Assembly: GCA_963646285.1 (NCBI GenBank)
Contig: CAVIWF010000040.1
Location: 1-24,133 of the forward strand
Direction of reading: 5' to 3'
Length of the DNA stretch: 24,133 nt
From: CAKUFA01 sp963646285
Lineage (GTDB): Bacteria; Bacillota; Clostridia; Christensenellales; Aristaeellaceae
Below the pieces are notes generated by a model. That model did not search any database. It saw only the letters and a list, made by a program, of their open reading frames with translations, and was not told where the DNA came from. This document shows, piece after piece, positions 7,683 to 15,021 of the stretch (within the stretch, counting starts at the first letter, position 1; each line of letters begins with the position of its first letter). The translations under genes and the position numbers were made by a program.

Positions 7683-9495
7683 AAGATGAACCCTCCACTT
7701 GTATTTGAAAGGTATGCACATGTTGCCGTGCCGGTAAGGTTTTCAGTGTCAACCGCCAAAGGGTACCAGGGAAATTCCTGGCCATGCGGGCATCCGTAAC
7801 AGGGATTTCTTCCACGCAAGGCTCCAAGTCCCCATCATAGTCCATGCGAAGCTTGCCAAAGACCGCCTGTCCGCCAGCCAAATGGGGTTCATGGCGGAGC
7901 ATGAAGACAAAGGTCACTGCCTTCTCTTCCGCCAGTACCACTTCATCGGTCAGCGTAATGCCGTCATCAGACATTTTCACACTGCGCAGCATGGAATGCA
8001 CCCCTGCCTCAGAAGGATAAGCGCCTGCAAGGTTCAGCTGCACCCCATTTTCATCTGCTTCAAAGGCAGATGCGGCATGTTCCCTGCCTGCTACCTGCTC
8101 ATGGCTTCCAATCAAGGGTACATTGTGATTCCATGACCGGGTGTTCATCACCTCGTACCGATGAGGGCCAAAGGTTTTTGCCGTGTATACGCAGTTGCCC
8201 ACGTCAATGATTTCCGGCATGCCGTCCACATAAACGATGAAAGTGCCCACATCGTTATGATTGTGGCTTTCCCCGTTATGGCCGCCCTTGACCGCCGCAT
8301 ACAGCCTGCCCTTTCGCCATGCGGCTACCTGCAAACTGGGCAGAAGCGCAAAGGGCTCCCCTGCCGGTTCATCTCCCGCCGGTGGCTGGGCAAACAGGCT
8401 TTGCAGCACCCGGCTCAATTGGGGCGTATCCACAGGGCGAACCGAGTTTCTTTGTCCTTCCAGCCACCAGCCGAACTGCTCCACATCTGCCTGATGGGTA
8501 CGCTGACCGAAAAGTGCGATCCGCTGTCCGTCCAGTTGGGGCTTTGCATCGCAGTCGGCAAAGTTGATGAAGTACTCGCCTGCAATGTGGGCGTGCATGA
8601 GGAAGGCCGCAATACGGGCAATCATGGGTTCTTCATAGAAGCTGACAGCCCCATTGGTGGCCTGATACACGCTTTCCAAAGCGTCAAAAAGCGCTGCTCC
8701 CGCCATGTTGAAGTACCCGGCTCCCTCATCGCATCCGCCGTCCTCCGGCAGCACCGCCAGGTAGCTGTCCAGCATGCGCAGGGCACGGGCGATTCCTTCG
8801 CTTTTGCGCCAGCTGTCCCGCTCCAGCAGCAGCAGAACCTCGATCACATTGGAAAGGATCCAAGGCGTCCAGTTGCACACATCCTTGCGGATCATGCCCA
8901 TCCACCAGAAGTCATCATGCTGCATGAAGGGCACAACAATCCGGCGGTCAATTTCCAGCCGAACCCTGCGGGCAATCAAGGGGCTGACCGCATCCAGCTT
9001 ATCTTCCAGCAGATAGAGAATGTCTGCCAGTGCCGCTGCCGTCTGCGCCGCAAAAAGATCCACATAGGGGTTGGTCACATCCGGCAGCAGCCGTTCATTC
9101 ATAGGGGGACGGCCAGGATGGTCACTGCCGTTGTGGGCACTGAGCACCCAGGTGGTTTCCTCGCAGATGCACCAAAGGCCGTCGATCACTGCATCCAGGT
9201 AGGTGCCATCATCCAGCAGGCATTCGCCCAGTGCCGCACCCATCAGCAGCTTGCGTCTGGCAAAGTACGGGGTTTCATACACCATTCGGTCCCCCGTCCG
9301 GCAAAAGGCCAGGAACTGGGTTGCCGTTACCATGGGAAATCCTTGCCTGGATTCTTCCGCCCAGGCAAGGATTTCCTCACGCTTCACCTTGGAAAGGTGA
9401 TTCCACGCCTCCCGCTCCTGCCTGCGGGGGAAGGGATGATAATCCTCCCTCAGCAGGGGATGGAGGGGATGGGTATCTACATATGCAGCAAACAT
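7660..9495 (-). CDS. heparinase II/III family polysaccharide lyase, cytoplasmic
   Basis: A 611-residue protein with the heparinase II/III layout: an N-terminal (alpha/alpha) toroid and a C-terminal beta-sandwich. Lyases of this group cleave uronic-acid glycosidic bonds by beta-elimination, leaving the unsaturated end that GH88 removes. Visible motifs are NWTPWILSN (N208 onward), PEDGGCDEGAGYFNMAG with Y261, and the hallmark KGGHNGESHNHNDVGTF, with H411 and H413. By analogy with the family the Tyr/His pair would be base and acid; this is inferred. There is no signal peptide, unlike most secreted heparinases, so imported oligosaccharides are the expected substrate. The start follows AAGGGA and lies 1 nt after the upstream permease stop. 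The exact PL family is not determined. Confidence 0.88.
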   Translation of the reverse strand: MFAAYVDTHPLHPLLREDYHPFPRRQEREAWNHLSKVKREEILAWAEESRQGFPMVTATQFLAFCRTGDRMVYETPYFARRKLLMGAALGECLLDDGTYLDAVIDGLWCICEETTWVLSAHNGSDHPGRPPMNERLLPDVTNPYVDLFAAQTAAALADILYLLEDKLDAVSPLIARRVRLEIDRRIVVPFMQHDDFWWMGMIRKDVCNWTPWILSNVIEVLLLLERDSWRKSEGIARALRMLDSYLAVLPEDGGCDEGAGYFNMAGAALFDALESVYQATNGAVSFYEEPMIARIAAFLMHAHIAGEYFINFADCDAKPQLDGQRIALFGQRTHQADVEQFGWWLEGQRNSVRPVDTPQLSRVLQSLFAQPPAGDEPAGEPFALLPSLQVAAWRKGRLYAAVKGGHNGESHNHNDVGTFIVYVDGMPEIIDVGNCVYTAKTFGPHRYEVMNTRSWNHNVPLIGSHEQVAGREHAASAFEADENGVQLNLAGAYPSEAGVHSMLRSVKMSDDGITLTDEVVLAEEKAVTFVFMLRHEPHLAGGQAVFGKLRMDYDGDLEPCVEEIPVTDARMARNFPGTLWRLTLKTLPARQHVHTFQIQVEGSSYGKLCEE

Positions 9496-9496
9496 T

Positions 9497-10366
9497 TTAT
9501 CCCTTCATGCCAGTGGTGGCAATACCCTCGATGAAGTAACGCTGCAGGAACAGGAACACAATGGTCACAGGCAGCAGCGAGCACAGGGACGCAGCCATGA
9601 TCAGGTTGTAATCCGCCGAATAGGCCTGAATGAATCGGCGAAGACCCACCTGAATGGTCTTGCGAATGTCCGTGGTCAGGTAAATCATGGGACCCATGTA
9701 GTCGTTCCATGTATTCACGAAGGTGAAGATGCACAGGGTTGCAATGGCAGGCTTGGACAGGGGCAGCACAATCCGTGCCCAGATGCCATACTCACTCAGT
9801 CCGTCAATGCGGGCAGCCTCGCTCAAGTCATTGGGGATGCCCATGTAGAACTGCCGCATCAGGAATACGCCGAATGCAGAGAAGCTCTGCAGTGCCACCA
9901 GTGCCCAGATGGTATCATACAGGCCGATGGAGCGCATCATGATGAACTGAGGCACCATGTACACCTGCCACGGCACAGCAATGGTACCGATGTAGCACAT
10001 GAACAGCAGGTCACGTCCCCGGAAGTTCATCTTTGCAAAGGCATAAGCCGCAAAGGAGGACGTAAGGATCTGCATGAAGGTCACAATCACTGCCAGCACA
10101 GCCGTGTTCTTAAAGTAGGCAAGCAGCGGAACCTTCTCCCAAATCTGCGTATAGTTCTCCCAATGGAACGTCTCTGGAATCCACTTCATGGGGATGGAGA
10201 AAACGTCCACGCTCGTCTTCAGTGAAGAGGAAACCATCCACACAAAGGGAACCAGTGCAATCACCGTCAGTGCCAGCAGGAAGGCATACTTGAGGATCGT
10301 GCCGATCACGTGCCCTGCCGTCAGCTTCTTGCCGGTGTGTTTTTTCTTCGTAACAGCCGTTGTCAT
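9497..10366 (-). CDS. carbohydrate ABC transporter permease, MalG-like
   Basis: A 289-residue inner permease of the CUT1 sugar importer type. Six hydrophobic spans are visible, the first at YAFLLALTVIALVPFVWMV. The EAA loop that docks the ATPase is EAARIDGLSEYGIW followed by ARIVLPLSKP. The C-terminus ends in the family-typical FIEGIATTGMKG. A GGGGAGG site lies 9 nt before the start, and the gene follows the MalF-like permease by 15 bp. It forms the membrane channel with that protein and receives substrate from the binding protein encoded upstream. No ATPase gene accompanies it, so a shared MsmX/UgpC-type ATPase elsewhere is expected, as is usual in Firmicutes. Confidence 0.95.
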   Translation of the reverse strand: MTTAVTKKKHTGKKLTAGHVIGTILKYAFLLALTVIALVPFVWMVSSSLKTSVDVFSIPMKWIPETFHWENYTQIWEKVPLLAYFKNTAVLAVIVTFMQILTSSFAAYAFAKMNFRGRDLLFMCYIGTIAVPWQVYMVPQFIMMRSIGLYDTIWALVALQSFSAFGVFLMRQFYMGIPNDLSEAARIDGLSEYGIWARIVLPLSKPAIATLCIFTFVNTWNDYMGPMIYLTTDIRKTIQVGLRRFIQAYSADYNLIMAASLCSLLPVTIVFLFLQRYFIEGIATTGMKG

Positions 10367-10381
10367 CTCATTCGCCTCCCC

Positions 10382-11320
10382 TTACATGTAGTTAACCCAT
10401 TTCTTCTCGCCGCGGAACTGAATGTACGTTACCAGCAGCACGATGGCCAGCAGCACCATGGATACGGCGCTTGCCACGCCATACTGGGCAGAAGTGGCAA
10501 TGCCTTCACCGCCGAAGCTCAGCTCGAAGATATAGGTTACCAGCATCTTGGTCGAGCGGCCGGGACCACCCTGGGTCATGATAGCGACCACGTCGTAAAT
10601 CTTGAAGCAGGAGATCACCAGCATGATGGATACGAAGAAGGTGGTGGGCGTCAGCATGGGCAGGGTCACCTTGGTGAACTTCTGCCAGCCATTGGCGCCG
10701 TCCATGGTGGCTGCCTCGTACAGCTCTGCCGGCACGCCCTGCAGGCCTGCCAGATACATCACCATATAGTAGCCTGCATTCCGCCATACGCTGACAATGA
10801 TGATGGCCCAAATCGCCAAATCCCGGCTGGATGTCCAGCTCTTGGTGATGTTGATGCCGAACAGGCTCAGCACCTGATTGACGGGACCCGTCTTCATCAG
10901 CAGGAAGTTCCAGCAGACGCAGATGGCTACCAGAGAAGCTACGTAAGGGAAGAAGAACACAGCCCGGAAGAACTTTGCGCCCTTCACCGCCTTGTTCAGC
11001 ACCAGTGCCAAGCCCAAGGCGCATGCAATGGTAATCGGTACGGTTGCCACGGTATAGTAGACGGTATTCTTCAGTGCAATGCCCAAATTGCTTTTCGTAA
11101 AGCTGAAGTCCTTGAAAATCAGCTTGAAGTTATCCAGCCCGGCCCAGGTAATATTGGAGCCGCCGCTCCAATTCATGAAGGCCAGCACAATGGAGAACAG
11201 CACAGGGATCAGAGTAAAAACAACAAAGCCGATGAAGTTCGGCGCCAGGAAGGAATAAGCAATCAGCGTATTGCGCCGCTCCAGCTTTCCCATCTTGCGC
11301 TTTCCAACGCTCTTTGTCAT
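10382..11320 (-). CDS. sugar ABC transporter permease, MalF/UgpA-like
   Basis: A 312-residue permease, the partner of the MalG-like protein. Hydrophobic spans include LIAYSFLAPNFIGFVVFTLI near the N-terminus, typical of sugar CUT1 permeases, and the EAA loop reads EAATMDGANGWQKF. The start is set at 11320 (MTKSVGKRKM) because AAAGGAT precedes it; the longer frame from 11350 has no ribosome binding site. It lies about 190 bp after the binding-protein gene in the same direction. The gap holds a stem-loop and a partial operator, which could lower permease expression relative to the binding protein. Confidence 0.95.
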   Translation of the reverse strand: MTKSVGKRKMGKLERRNTLIAYSFLAPNFIGFVVFTLIPVLFSIVLAFMNWSGGSNITWAGLDNFKLIFKDFSFTKSNLGIALKNTVYYTVATVPITIACALGLALVLNKAVKGAKFFRAVFFFPYVASLVAICVCWNFLLMKTGPVNQVLSLFGINITKSWTSSRDLAIWAIIIVSVWRNAGYYMVMYLAGLQGVPAELYEAATMDGANGWQKFTKVTLPMLTPTTFFVSIMLVISCFKIYDVVAIMTQGGPGRSTKMLVTYIFELSFGGEGIATSAQYGVASAVSMVLLAIVLLVTYIQFRGEKKWVNYM

Positions 11321-11420
11321 GTCGTGCACATCCTTTCGGGCAAAATTCATTGATCAAAACGGAAGCACCGGGATCATACTCCAACCCCACTGGAAACTGA
11401 GGCTCCCCTGGCTCCCTGCC

Positions 11421-11437
11421 GAATGGTCATACCATTC
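11421..11437. repeat. short perfect palindrome GAATGGT-CAT-ACCATTC
   Basis: Two 7-bp arms with a 3-nt centre lie between the binding-protein and permease genes. It could be an RNA hairpin or a regulator site; the TGGT/ACCA arms recall GntR-type uronate operators, but the 3-nt centre does not match a named consensus. Confidence 0.4.
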
Positions 11438-11447
11438 AGCAAAGCAA

Positions 11448-11461
11448 TGTTACCGATAAAG
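11448..11461. promoter_or_regulatory. partial LacI-type operator, TGTTACCGATAAAG
   Basis: The left half and centre are identical to the operator at 12974-12987, while the right half is degraded (TAAAG instead of TAACA). It lies 127 bp before the permease start, next to the intercistronic stem-loop. It may be a weak auxiliary site. Confidence 0.4.
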
Positions 11462-11494
11462 GAAGGGGGAAGTGCACCAGCGCCTCCCCCTTCC
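11461..11494 (-). terminator. intercistronic stem-loop after the binding-protein gene
   Basis: GGAAGGGGGA (11461-11470) pairs with TCCCCCTTCC (11485-11494), and an inner 4-bp helix continues after one mismatch. Reading the minus strand, it begins 15 nt after the binding-protein stop and is followed by only TTTATC. It fits a leaky terminator or 3'-end stabiliser giving more binding protein than permease. Confidence 0.65.
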
Positions 11495-11509
11495 CCTTCG
11501 AAGTTTCAA

Positions 11510-12751
11510 TTACTTCACGTATTCAGCGGCACGCTCTTCCATTTCCGCAATGCCTTCATCCACGGACAGCTCGCGGGTCATGATCAGGGTATGCTCTTCG
11601 TTAACGATGGTCTTGATTTCGTTGACGCCTTCACCAACGGGCCATTCCAGAGCGATGGCAGTGGGCAGCAGAGCAGCCTTGCTGTTTTCATCGGTGGGGA
11701 ATCCGTCAGCACCAGCCAGCACGGTAGCAACAGCCTCGCTCACATAAGCGGGACGGGTACCGGTAGCGGCGATGGCCTTAGCGCCTTCTTCAGAGCACAT
11801 CCAGGCAGCGAACTTCCAGGCAGCATCCTTGTTCTCGCTGGCACTGCTGATGGCGATACCGGTGGGAGAACCGAAGGAAGAACCGGCGGCTACGCCTTCC
11901 TGATGAGGAACAGCCACGATGCCCCAATTCATGGAAGCGGTGCCGTCCTTGATGTAGCCGATCAGGGTGGAAGCGTACCAGTAACCCATGGGCATCATGG
12001 CGATGTTGCCCTGTGCAAATGCGCCGGAGTAGTGGAGGCCAGCAGCCTTCAGCTCGTCATAGCTCATGCACACGCCTTCATCTTCCAGGCTCTGATACAG
12101 GTTGTAGAAATACTTCAGGTCGGAATACTCGCCGTCAGCCAGGGTATTCACACCATCGCACACGGACCAGTTGGCCACGCAGGACAGCCAGGTATGATAG
12201 TGGGTGCCATAAGCGCCGGTCTTTTCATGGATGTCACGAGCCATCTGAGCGTACTCATCCCAAGTCCAGTCATTGGTGGGATAGGCCATGCCAGCCTGGT
12301 CGAACAGATCCTTGTTGTAGAACATGACCCAGTAGTCTGCACGGAAGGGCAGTGCATACTGCTGGCCATCGGTCAGTCCCACATAGCAGCTGTCCATGCC
12401 GGCATACTTGGTCATATCCGTGCCGTCAGCCTTGATGTAATCGTCCATGGAGACGATCAGGCCTTCCTTTGCCCAGTTCTGCATGTCGGAAAGTTCCTTC
12501 ACGCAGTACAGATCCGTGGTGTCGCCGCCGGACAGCATGGTGCTGGCCTTTACGTTGTAATCCTGGGAGGCCAAGTCCACCCATTCGATGGTCACATCAG
12601 GATTGGCTGCTTCGTAGCCTTCCTTAATAGCGGTGTAGTAGGGGGTGCTGCTGATGTCCCATCCAGCAACCTTCAGGGTCGTTTCTGCCATCGCAGGCGC
12701 CATGGTGGCAACCATCATCGAGGCCAGCAAGCCAGCAACCAGTTTCTTCAT
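11510..12751 (-). CDS. extracellular sugar-binding protein of CUT1 ABC importer
   Basis: A 413-residue family 1 solute-binding protein that captures the oligosaccharide outside the membrane. The start is placed at 12751, where AAGGAGG lies 8 nt upstream; the longer frame from 12793 runs through the putative operator. Residues 1-22 form a signal peptide (MKKLVAGLLASMMVATMAPA, then MA) with an AMA|E cleavage site. There is no lipobox cysteine, which is unusual for a Gram-positive binding protein. The mature part has LKVAGWDISSTPYYTAIKEG, FRADYWVMFYNKDLFDQAG and FGSPTGIAISSASENKDAAW, all typical of the family. It heads the operon and is separated from the permeases by a stem-loop. The substrate is inferred from the downstream lyase and GH88 genes. 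Confidence 0.94.
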   Translation of the reverse strand: MKKLVAGLLASMMVATMAPAMAETTLKVAGWDISSTPYYTAIKEGYEAANPDVTIEWVDLASQDYNVKASTMLSGGDTTDLYCVKELSDMQNWAKEGLIVSMDDYIKADGTDMTKYAGMDSCYVGLTDGQQYALPFRADYWVMFYNKDLFDQAGMAYPTNDWTWDEYAQMARDIHEKTGAYGTHYHTWLSCVANWSVCDGVNTLADGEYSDLKYFYNLYQSLEDEGVCMSYDELKAAGLHYSGAFAQGNIAMMPMGYWYASTLIGYIKDGTASMNWGIVAVPHQEGVAAGSSFGSPTGIAISSASENKDAAWKFAAWMCSEEGAKAIAATGTRPAYVSEAVATVLAGADGFPTDENSKAALLPTAIALEWPVGEGVNEIKTIVNEEHTLIMTRELSVDEGIAEMEERAAEYVK

Positions 12752-12793
12752 CGTGATTTCCTCCTTGTAACGTACATTGGTGGTTGACTGCAA

Positions 12794-12807
12794 TGTTACC
12801 GTTTACA
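12794..12807. promoter_or_regulatory. LacI/CcpA-type operator in the operon leader
   Basis: TGTTACCGTTTACA lies about 55 nt downstream of the predicted transcription start. On the minus strand it reads TGTAAACGGTAACA, which fits the cre consensus TGWAANCGNTNWCA at every position. It also shares TGTTACCG with the site beside the LacI gene. Binding here would block elongation. The binder may be the local LacI-type protein, CcpA, or both. Confidence 0.6.
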
Positions 12808-12836
12808 TCGCCCATCTTTTCAGGCTTTGCTTTTCC

Positions 12837-12852
12837 GGAACATTGCCGTTCC
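12837..12852. repeat. inverted repeat GGAAC-N6-GTTCC in the operon leader
   Basis: A 5-bp inverted repeat with a 6-nt centre, adjoining the palindrome TTCCGGAA (12833-12840), lies roughly +10 to +25 from the predicted start. It is a possible RNA hairpin or operator; evidence is only the symmetry. Confidence 0.3.
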
Positions 12853-12868
12853 TTCCCTTGTTGCCCTC

Positions 12869-12897
12869 ATTATACCGTCACTTCTCACAGAAGTCAA
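12869..12897 (-). promoter_or_regulatory. promoter of the uronate-oligosaccharide operon
   Basis: On the minus strand, TTGACT (12892-12897) and a perfect TATAAT (12869-12874) are 17 bp apart. It would give a ~110-nt leader before the binding-protein gene, containing the operator at 12794-12807. It is divergent from the LacI-gene promoter. Confidence 0.75.
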
Positions 12898-12973
12898 GAA
12901 CTTTTTGGTCTTTTTTTGCCCATTTCTTTCATCATCTTCATCAGTAATCGCCCAACCCATTGTTGTGCGTAAT

Positions 12974-12987
12974 TGTTACCGATAACA
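12974..12987. promoter_or_regulatory. palindromic LacI-type operator between divergent promoters
   Basis: TGTTACCGATAACA has TGTTA/TAACA arms and a near-symmetric centre. It ends 6 bp before the -35 of the LacI-gene promoter and lies 77 bp upstream of the operon -35. Its centre is 180 bp from the centre of the site at 12794-12807, compatible with looping by a tetrameric LacI protein. Confidence 0.65.
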
Positions 12988-12993
12988 TTTTTC

Positions 12994-13022
12994 TTGCATT
13001 TTGCCGCTTGATTGTCTATAAT
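12994..13022 (+). promoter_or_regulatory. promoter of the LacI-type regulator gene
   Basis: TTGCAT (12994-12999) and a perfect TATAAT (13017-13022) have a 17-bp spacer, just after the operator at 12974-12987. This suggests autoregulation. Confidence 0.7.
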
Positions 13023-13047
13023 AGCCTGTAAAGGGAGGTTACTGCCC

Positions 13048-14097
13048 ATGGAAAAGAAGGTTACCATTTACGATATTGCCCGGGAAGCCGGTGTTTCGAC
13101 TGCCACCGTCACACGGGTCACTTCCGGTGATGCAAGGGTCAAGGCCAGCACCCGTGAGAAAGTACAGCAGGTGATTGACCGCTATGCTTATGCCCCCAGT
13201 GCAGCTGCAAGAGACCTGGAGAGCGGGCATTCCCATTCTTTAGCCATCGTGCTGCCCCAAATTTTGAACCCCTACTTCACCCGCATGTATGAAGTCGCCC
13301 GCGCTGCCGCCGTGGAAAACGGCTACTCCATGTGGCTGCTTCAGGCAGAGGATCACAAGCCCATTTCCAAAGACTTGGTGGACGAATTGATTCGCCGCCG
13401 CTTTGATGGTGCCGTCTTCGCCGGAAACATTTGGGGCAGCGAGCGTTCCGGCTTGTGTGAAGCCTTGTCAAGGCTGCGTCACCACATGCCGGTTGTTGCT
13501 ATCTGTCCCCCTGCCACAAAGCTGGACTGCATCTGCATTCACAGCGATCTGGTAGGATGCTCCCGGCTGCCTGTGCGGCATCTGCATACCCTTGGGCACC
13601 GGCGTATTGCCTTCATTGGCGGCTCCATGCAGTTCCACGACTACAGCAAGCGGGGCGAAAACTTCCTGGAAGAGCTGCGGGTGCTGGGTCTGCCGGATGA
13701 CCCGGCTTATCACGTAGACTGCGGCTACGATGCAGAAAGCGGCGAACGTGCCGTGCTGCGTATGCTTTCCGGCCTGCCAAAAAGCCACTGGCCCACAGGC
13801 ATCATTGCTTTCAATGACTTGGTAGCCTTGGGTGCGCTCAAGCAGCTGAAGAAAATGGGGCTCCGTGTTCCGGAGGATGTAGCGGTCATCGGCTGCGACA
13901 ATCAGTTCTTCTGCCCCTACACCGATCCGCCCCTGACCTCCGTCGAACTGTACCCGGAGGAAATGGCACAGAGTGCCGTCCGGGAGCTCCTTTTTTCCAA
14001 GGATAATTCCAGACCTTCCTTTGCCATGATGCGGGAAGCTTCCCTCATTGTGCGGGAAAGCTGCGGTGCCAAGCTGGGGTATCGAAAGCTGGGATGA
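13048..14097 (+). CDS. LacI family transcriptional regulator
   Basis: A 349-residue regulator with an N-terminal LacI helix-turn-helix (VTIYDIAREAGVSTATVTRV, residues 5-24) and the hinge region AAARDLESGHSH. The C-terminal part is a periplasmic-binding-protein-like sensor, with SLAIVLPQILNPYFTRM, GHRRIAFIGGSM, TGIIAFNDLVALGALKQL and VAVIGCDNQFF. The start at 13048 follows GGGAGG at 13033-13038; an upstream TTG at 13012 would overlap the -10 box and is rejected. It is divergent from the transporter/lyase operon, and operator-like sites flank both promoters, so it probably represses that operon and itself. The inducer is likely a uronate-containing sugar or its breakdown product; this is inference from context. 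Confidence 0.95.
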   Translation: MEKKVTIYDIAREAGVSTATVTRVTSGDARVKASTREKVQQVIDRYAYAPSAAARDLESGHSHSLAIVLPQILNPYFTRMYEVARAAAVENGYSMWLLQAEDHKPISKDLVDELIRRRFDGAVFAGNIWGSERSGLCEALSRLRHHMPVVAICPPATKLDCICIHSDLVGCSRLPVRHLHTLGHRRIAFIGGSMQFHDYSKRGENFLEELRVLGLPDDPAYHVDCGYDAESGERAVLRMLSGLPKSHWPTGIIAFNDLVALGALKQLKKMGLRVPEDVAVIGCDNQFFCPYTDPPLTSVELYPEEMAQSAVRELLFSKDNSRPSFAMMREASLIVRESCGAKLGYRKLG

Positions 14098-14147
14098 GAA
14101 AAGCATCAATTTGAAGAAAAACGTCGCAGAAAGAGCGTGAATAGCAC

Positions 14148-14176
14148 TTGACATGAAAGGGCTTACGTGCTATTCT
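14148..14176 (+). promoter_or_regulatory. promoter of the iclR-kdgA-kdgK set
   Basis: A perfect TTGACA (14148-14153) and TATTCT (14171-14176) have a 17-bp spacer. No terminator is seen between the LacI gene and here, so read-through is also possible. Confidence 0.7.
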
Positions 14177-14182
14177 GTAAGC
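14161..14182. promoter_or_regulatory. inverted repeat GCTTAC-N10-GTAAGC over the -10 box
   Basis: The arms at 14161-14166 and 14177-14182 bracket the -10 element of the iclR promoter. The position suits a repressor operator, possibly autoregulation by the IclR-type protein. It is based on symmetry and position alone. Confidence 0.45.
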
Positions 14183-14195
14183 GAATTCGAACAGC

Positions 14196-14211
14196 GTTCA
14201 TCATTGTGAAC
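14196..14211. promoter_or_regulatory. inverted repeat GTTCA-N6-TGAAC before iclR start
   Basis: The repeat ends directly at the ribosome binding site (GGAGG, 14212-14216). It could be an operator or an RNA hairpin that limits translation of the regulator. Confidence 0.4.
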
Positions 14212-14222
14212 GGAGGTGTGAC

Positions 14223-14981
14223 ATGGCAGAGGTTGCAAATCGAACACTGCAGCGTGGGCTGAACGTGCTGGAGCTATTAAGCGAGCATCCGGACGGCCTT
14301 GAGCTGCATGAGATTGCCAACACGCTGTCCATGCCCAAATCCAGTGCTCACAACCTGATGCAGACCCTGTTATCCATGCGCTATGTGCGGCTGACCCCCA
14401 GTGCGCAGTACCAGCTGACGCTGAAAACCTTCGAGGTTGGGGCAGCTGTGGTGCAGGGTACGGATATCAATCAGGTTGTGCGCCAGTACATGATGAAGGC
14501 CTTTAACGAATGCAATGAAACCATGCACTGTGGTGTCTTGGCCGGGCGAAAGGTGCTGTACATCGACAAAATCGAGAGTACCCGCTCCATTCGCATGGCC
14601 AGCCACGTTGGCATACAGATGCCTTTGCACGCCACCGCCATGGGAAAAGCCTTCCTTGCCGCCATGCCGGAGGAAGACGCCCGTCATCTCCTCATGCGTG
14701 AAACCCTTGAGCAGCTTACCCCCCATACCATCACCGATGTGGATGCACTGATGCTTCAGCTTCGGGAAATTCGGGAACGGGGCTGGGCGCTGGAGGATGA
14801 GGAAAACACGGAAAGCGTATGCTGCGTCGGTGTTGCCGTTCTGGATCGGGACGGCAAGCCTGCCTACGCATTAAGCATTTCCGCACCTTCCTTCCGCATG
14901 AATGAGGAGCTGCAGGAAACCTATGGTGCGCTGCTCATCACTGCCAAGCATCGCATTGAGCGCGTTCTGCGTGCTCTTTGA
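14223..14981 (+). CDS. IclR family transcriptional regulator (KdgR-like by context)
   Basis: A 252-residue IclR protein. An N-terminal winged helix-turn-helix (residues about 8-70: TLQRGLNVLELLSEHPDG, LHEIANTLSMPKSSAHNLMQ) is followed by the effector domain. That domain has MHCGVLAGRKVLYIDKIES, MPLHATAMGKAFLAAMPE, the REIRERGWALEDEEN stretch and GVAVLDRDGKPAYALSISAP. The start follows GGAGG. The aldolase gene begins 40 bp later and the kinase gene follows, so this protein most likely senses KDG, KDPG or a related 2-keto-3-deoxy acid, as KdgR does in enterobacteria. That link is inferred from gene context. Its promoter carries two inverted repeats. Confidence 0.94.
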   Translation: MAEVANRTLQRGLNVLELLSEHPDGLELHEIANTLSMPKSSAHNLMQTLLSMRYVRLTPSAQYQLTLKTFEVGAAVVQGTDINQVVRQYMMKAFNECNETMHCGVLAGRKVLYIDKIESTRSIRMASHVGIQMPLHATAMGKAFLAAMPEEDARHLLMRETLEQLTPHTITDVDALMLQLREIRERGWALEDEENTESVCCVGVAVLDRDGKPAYALSISAPSFRMNEELQETYGALLITAKHRIERVLRAL

Positions 14982-15021
14982 GAAACACATGCTGAATCGA
15001 ACATGGAAAGGATGTTGAATC

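Noticed and set aside
5793..7799. 668-codon open frame on the + strand
   Set aside because: Antisense shadow of the DUF2264 gene, with no recognisable domain and low-complexity His/Gln-rich translation.
8161..9534. 457-codon open frame on the + strand
   Set aside because: Antisense shadow of the heparinase-type gene; no start signal or family pattern.
11423..12787. 454-codon open frame on the + strand
   Set aside because: Antisense to the solute-binding protein gene, which has a signal peptide and strong ribosome binding site.
13012..13047. longer start for the LacI regulator (TTG at 13012)
   Set aside because: It would overlap the -35/-10 region and lacks a ribosome binding site, whereas ATG 13048 has GGGAGG upstream.
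14098..14147. terminator after the LacI gene
   Set aside because: No stem of useful length or T-run was found in this stretch.
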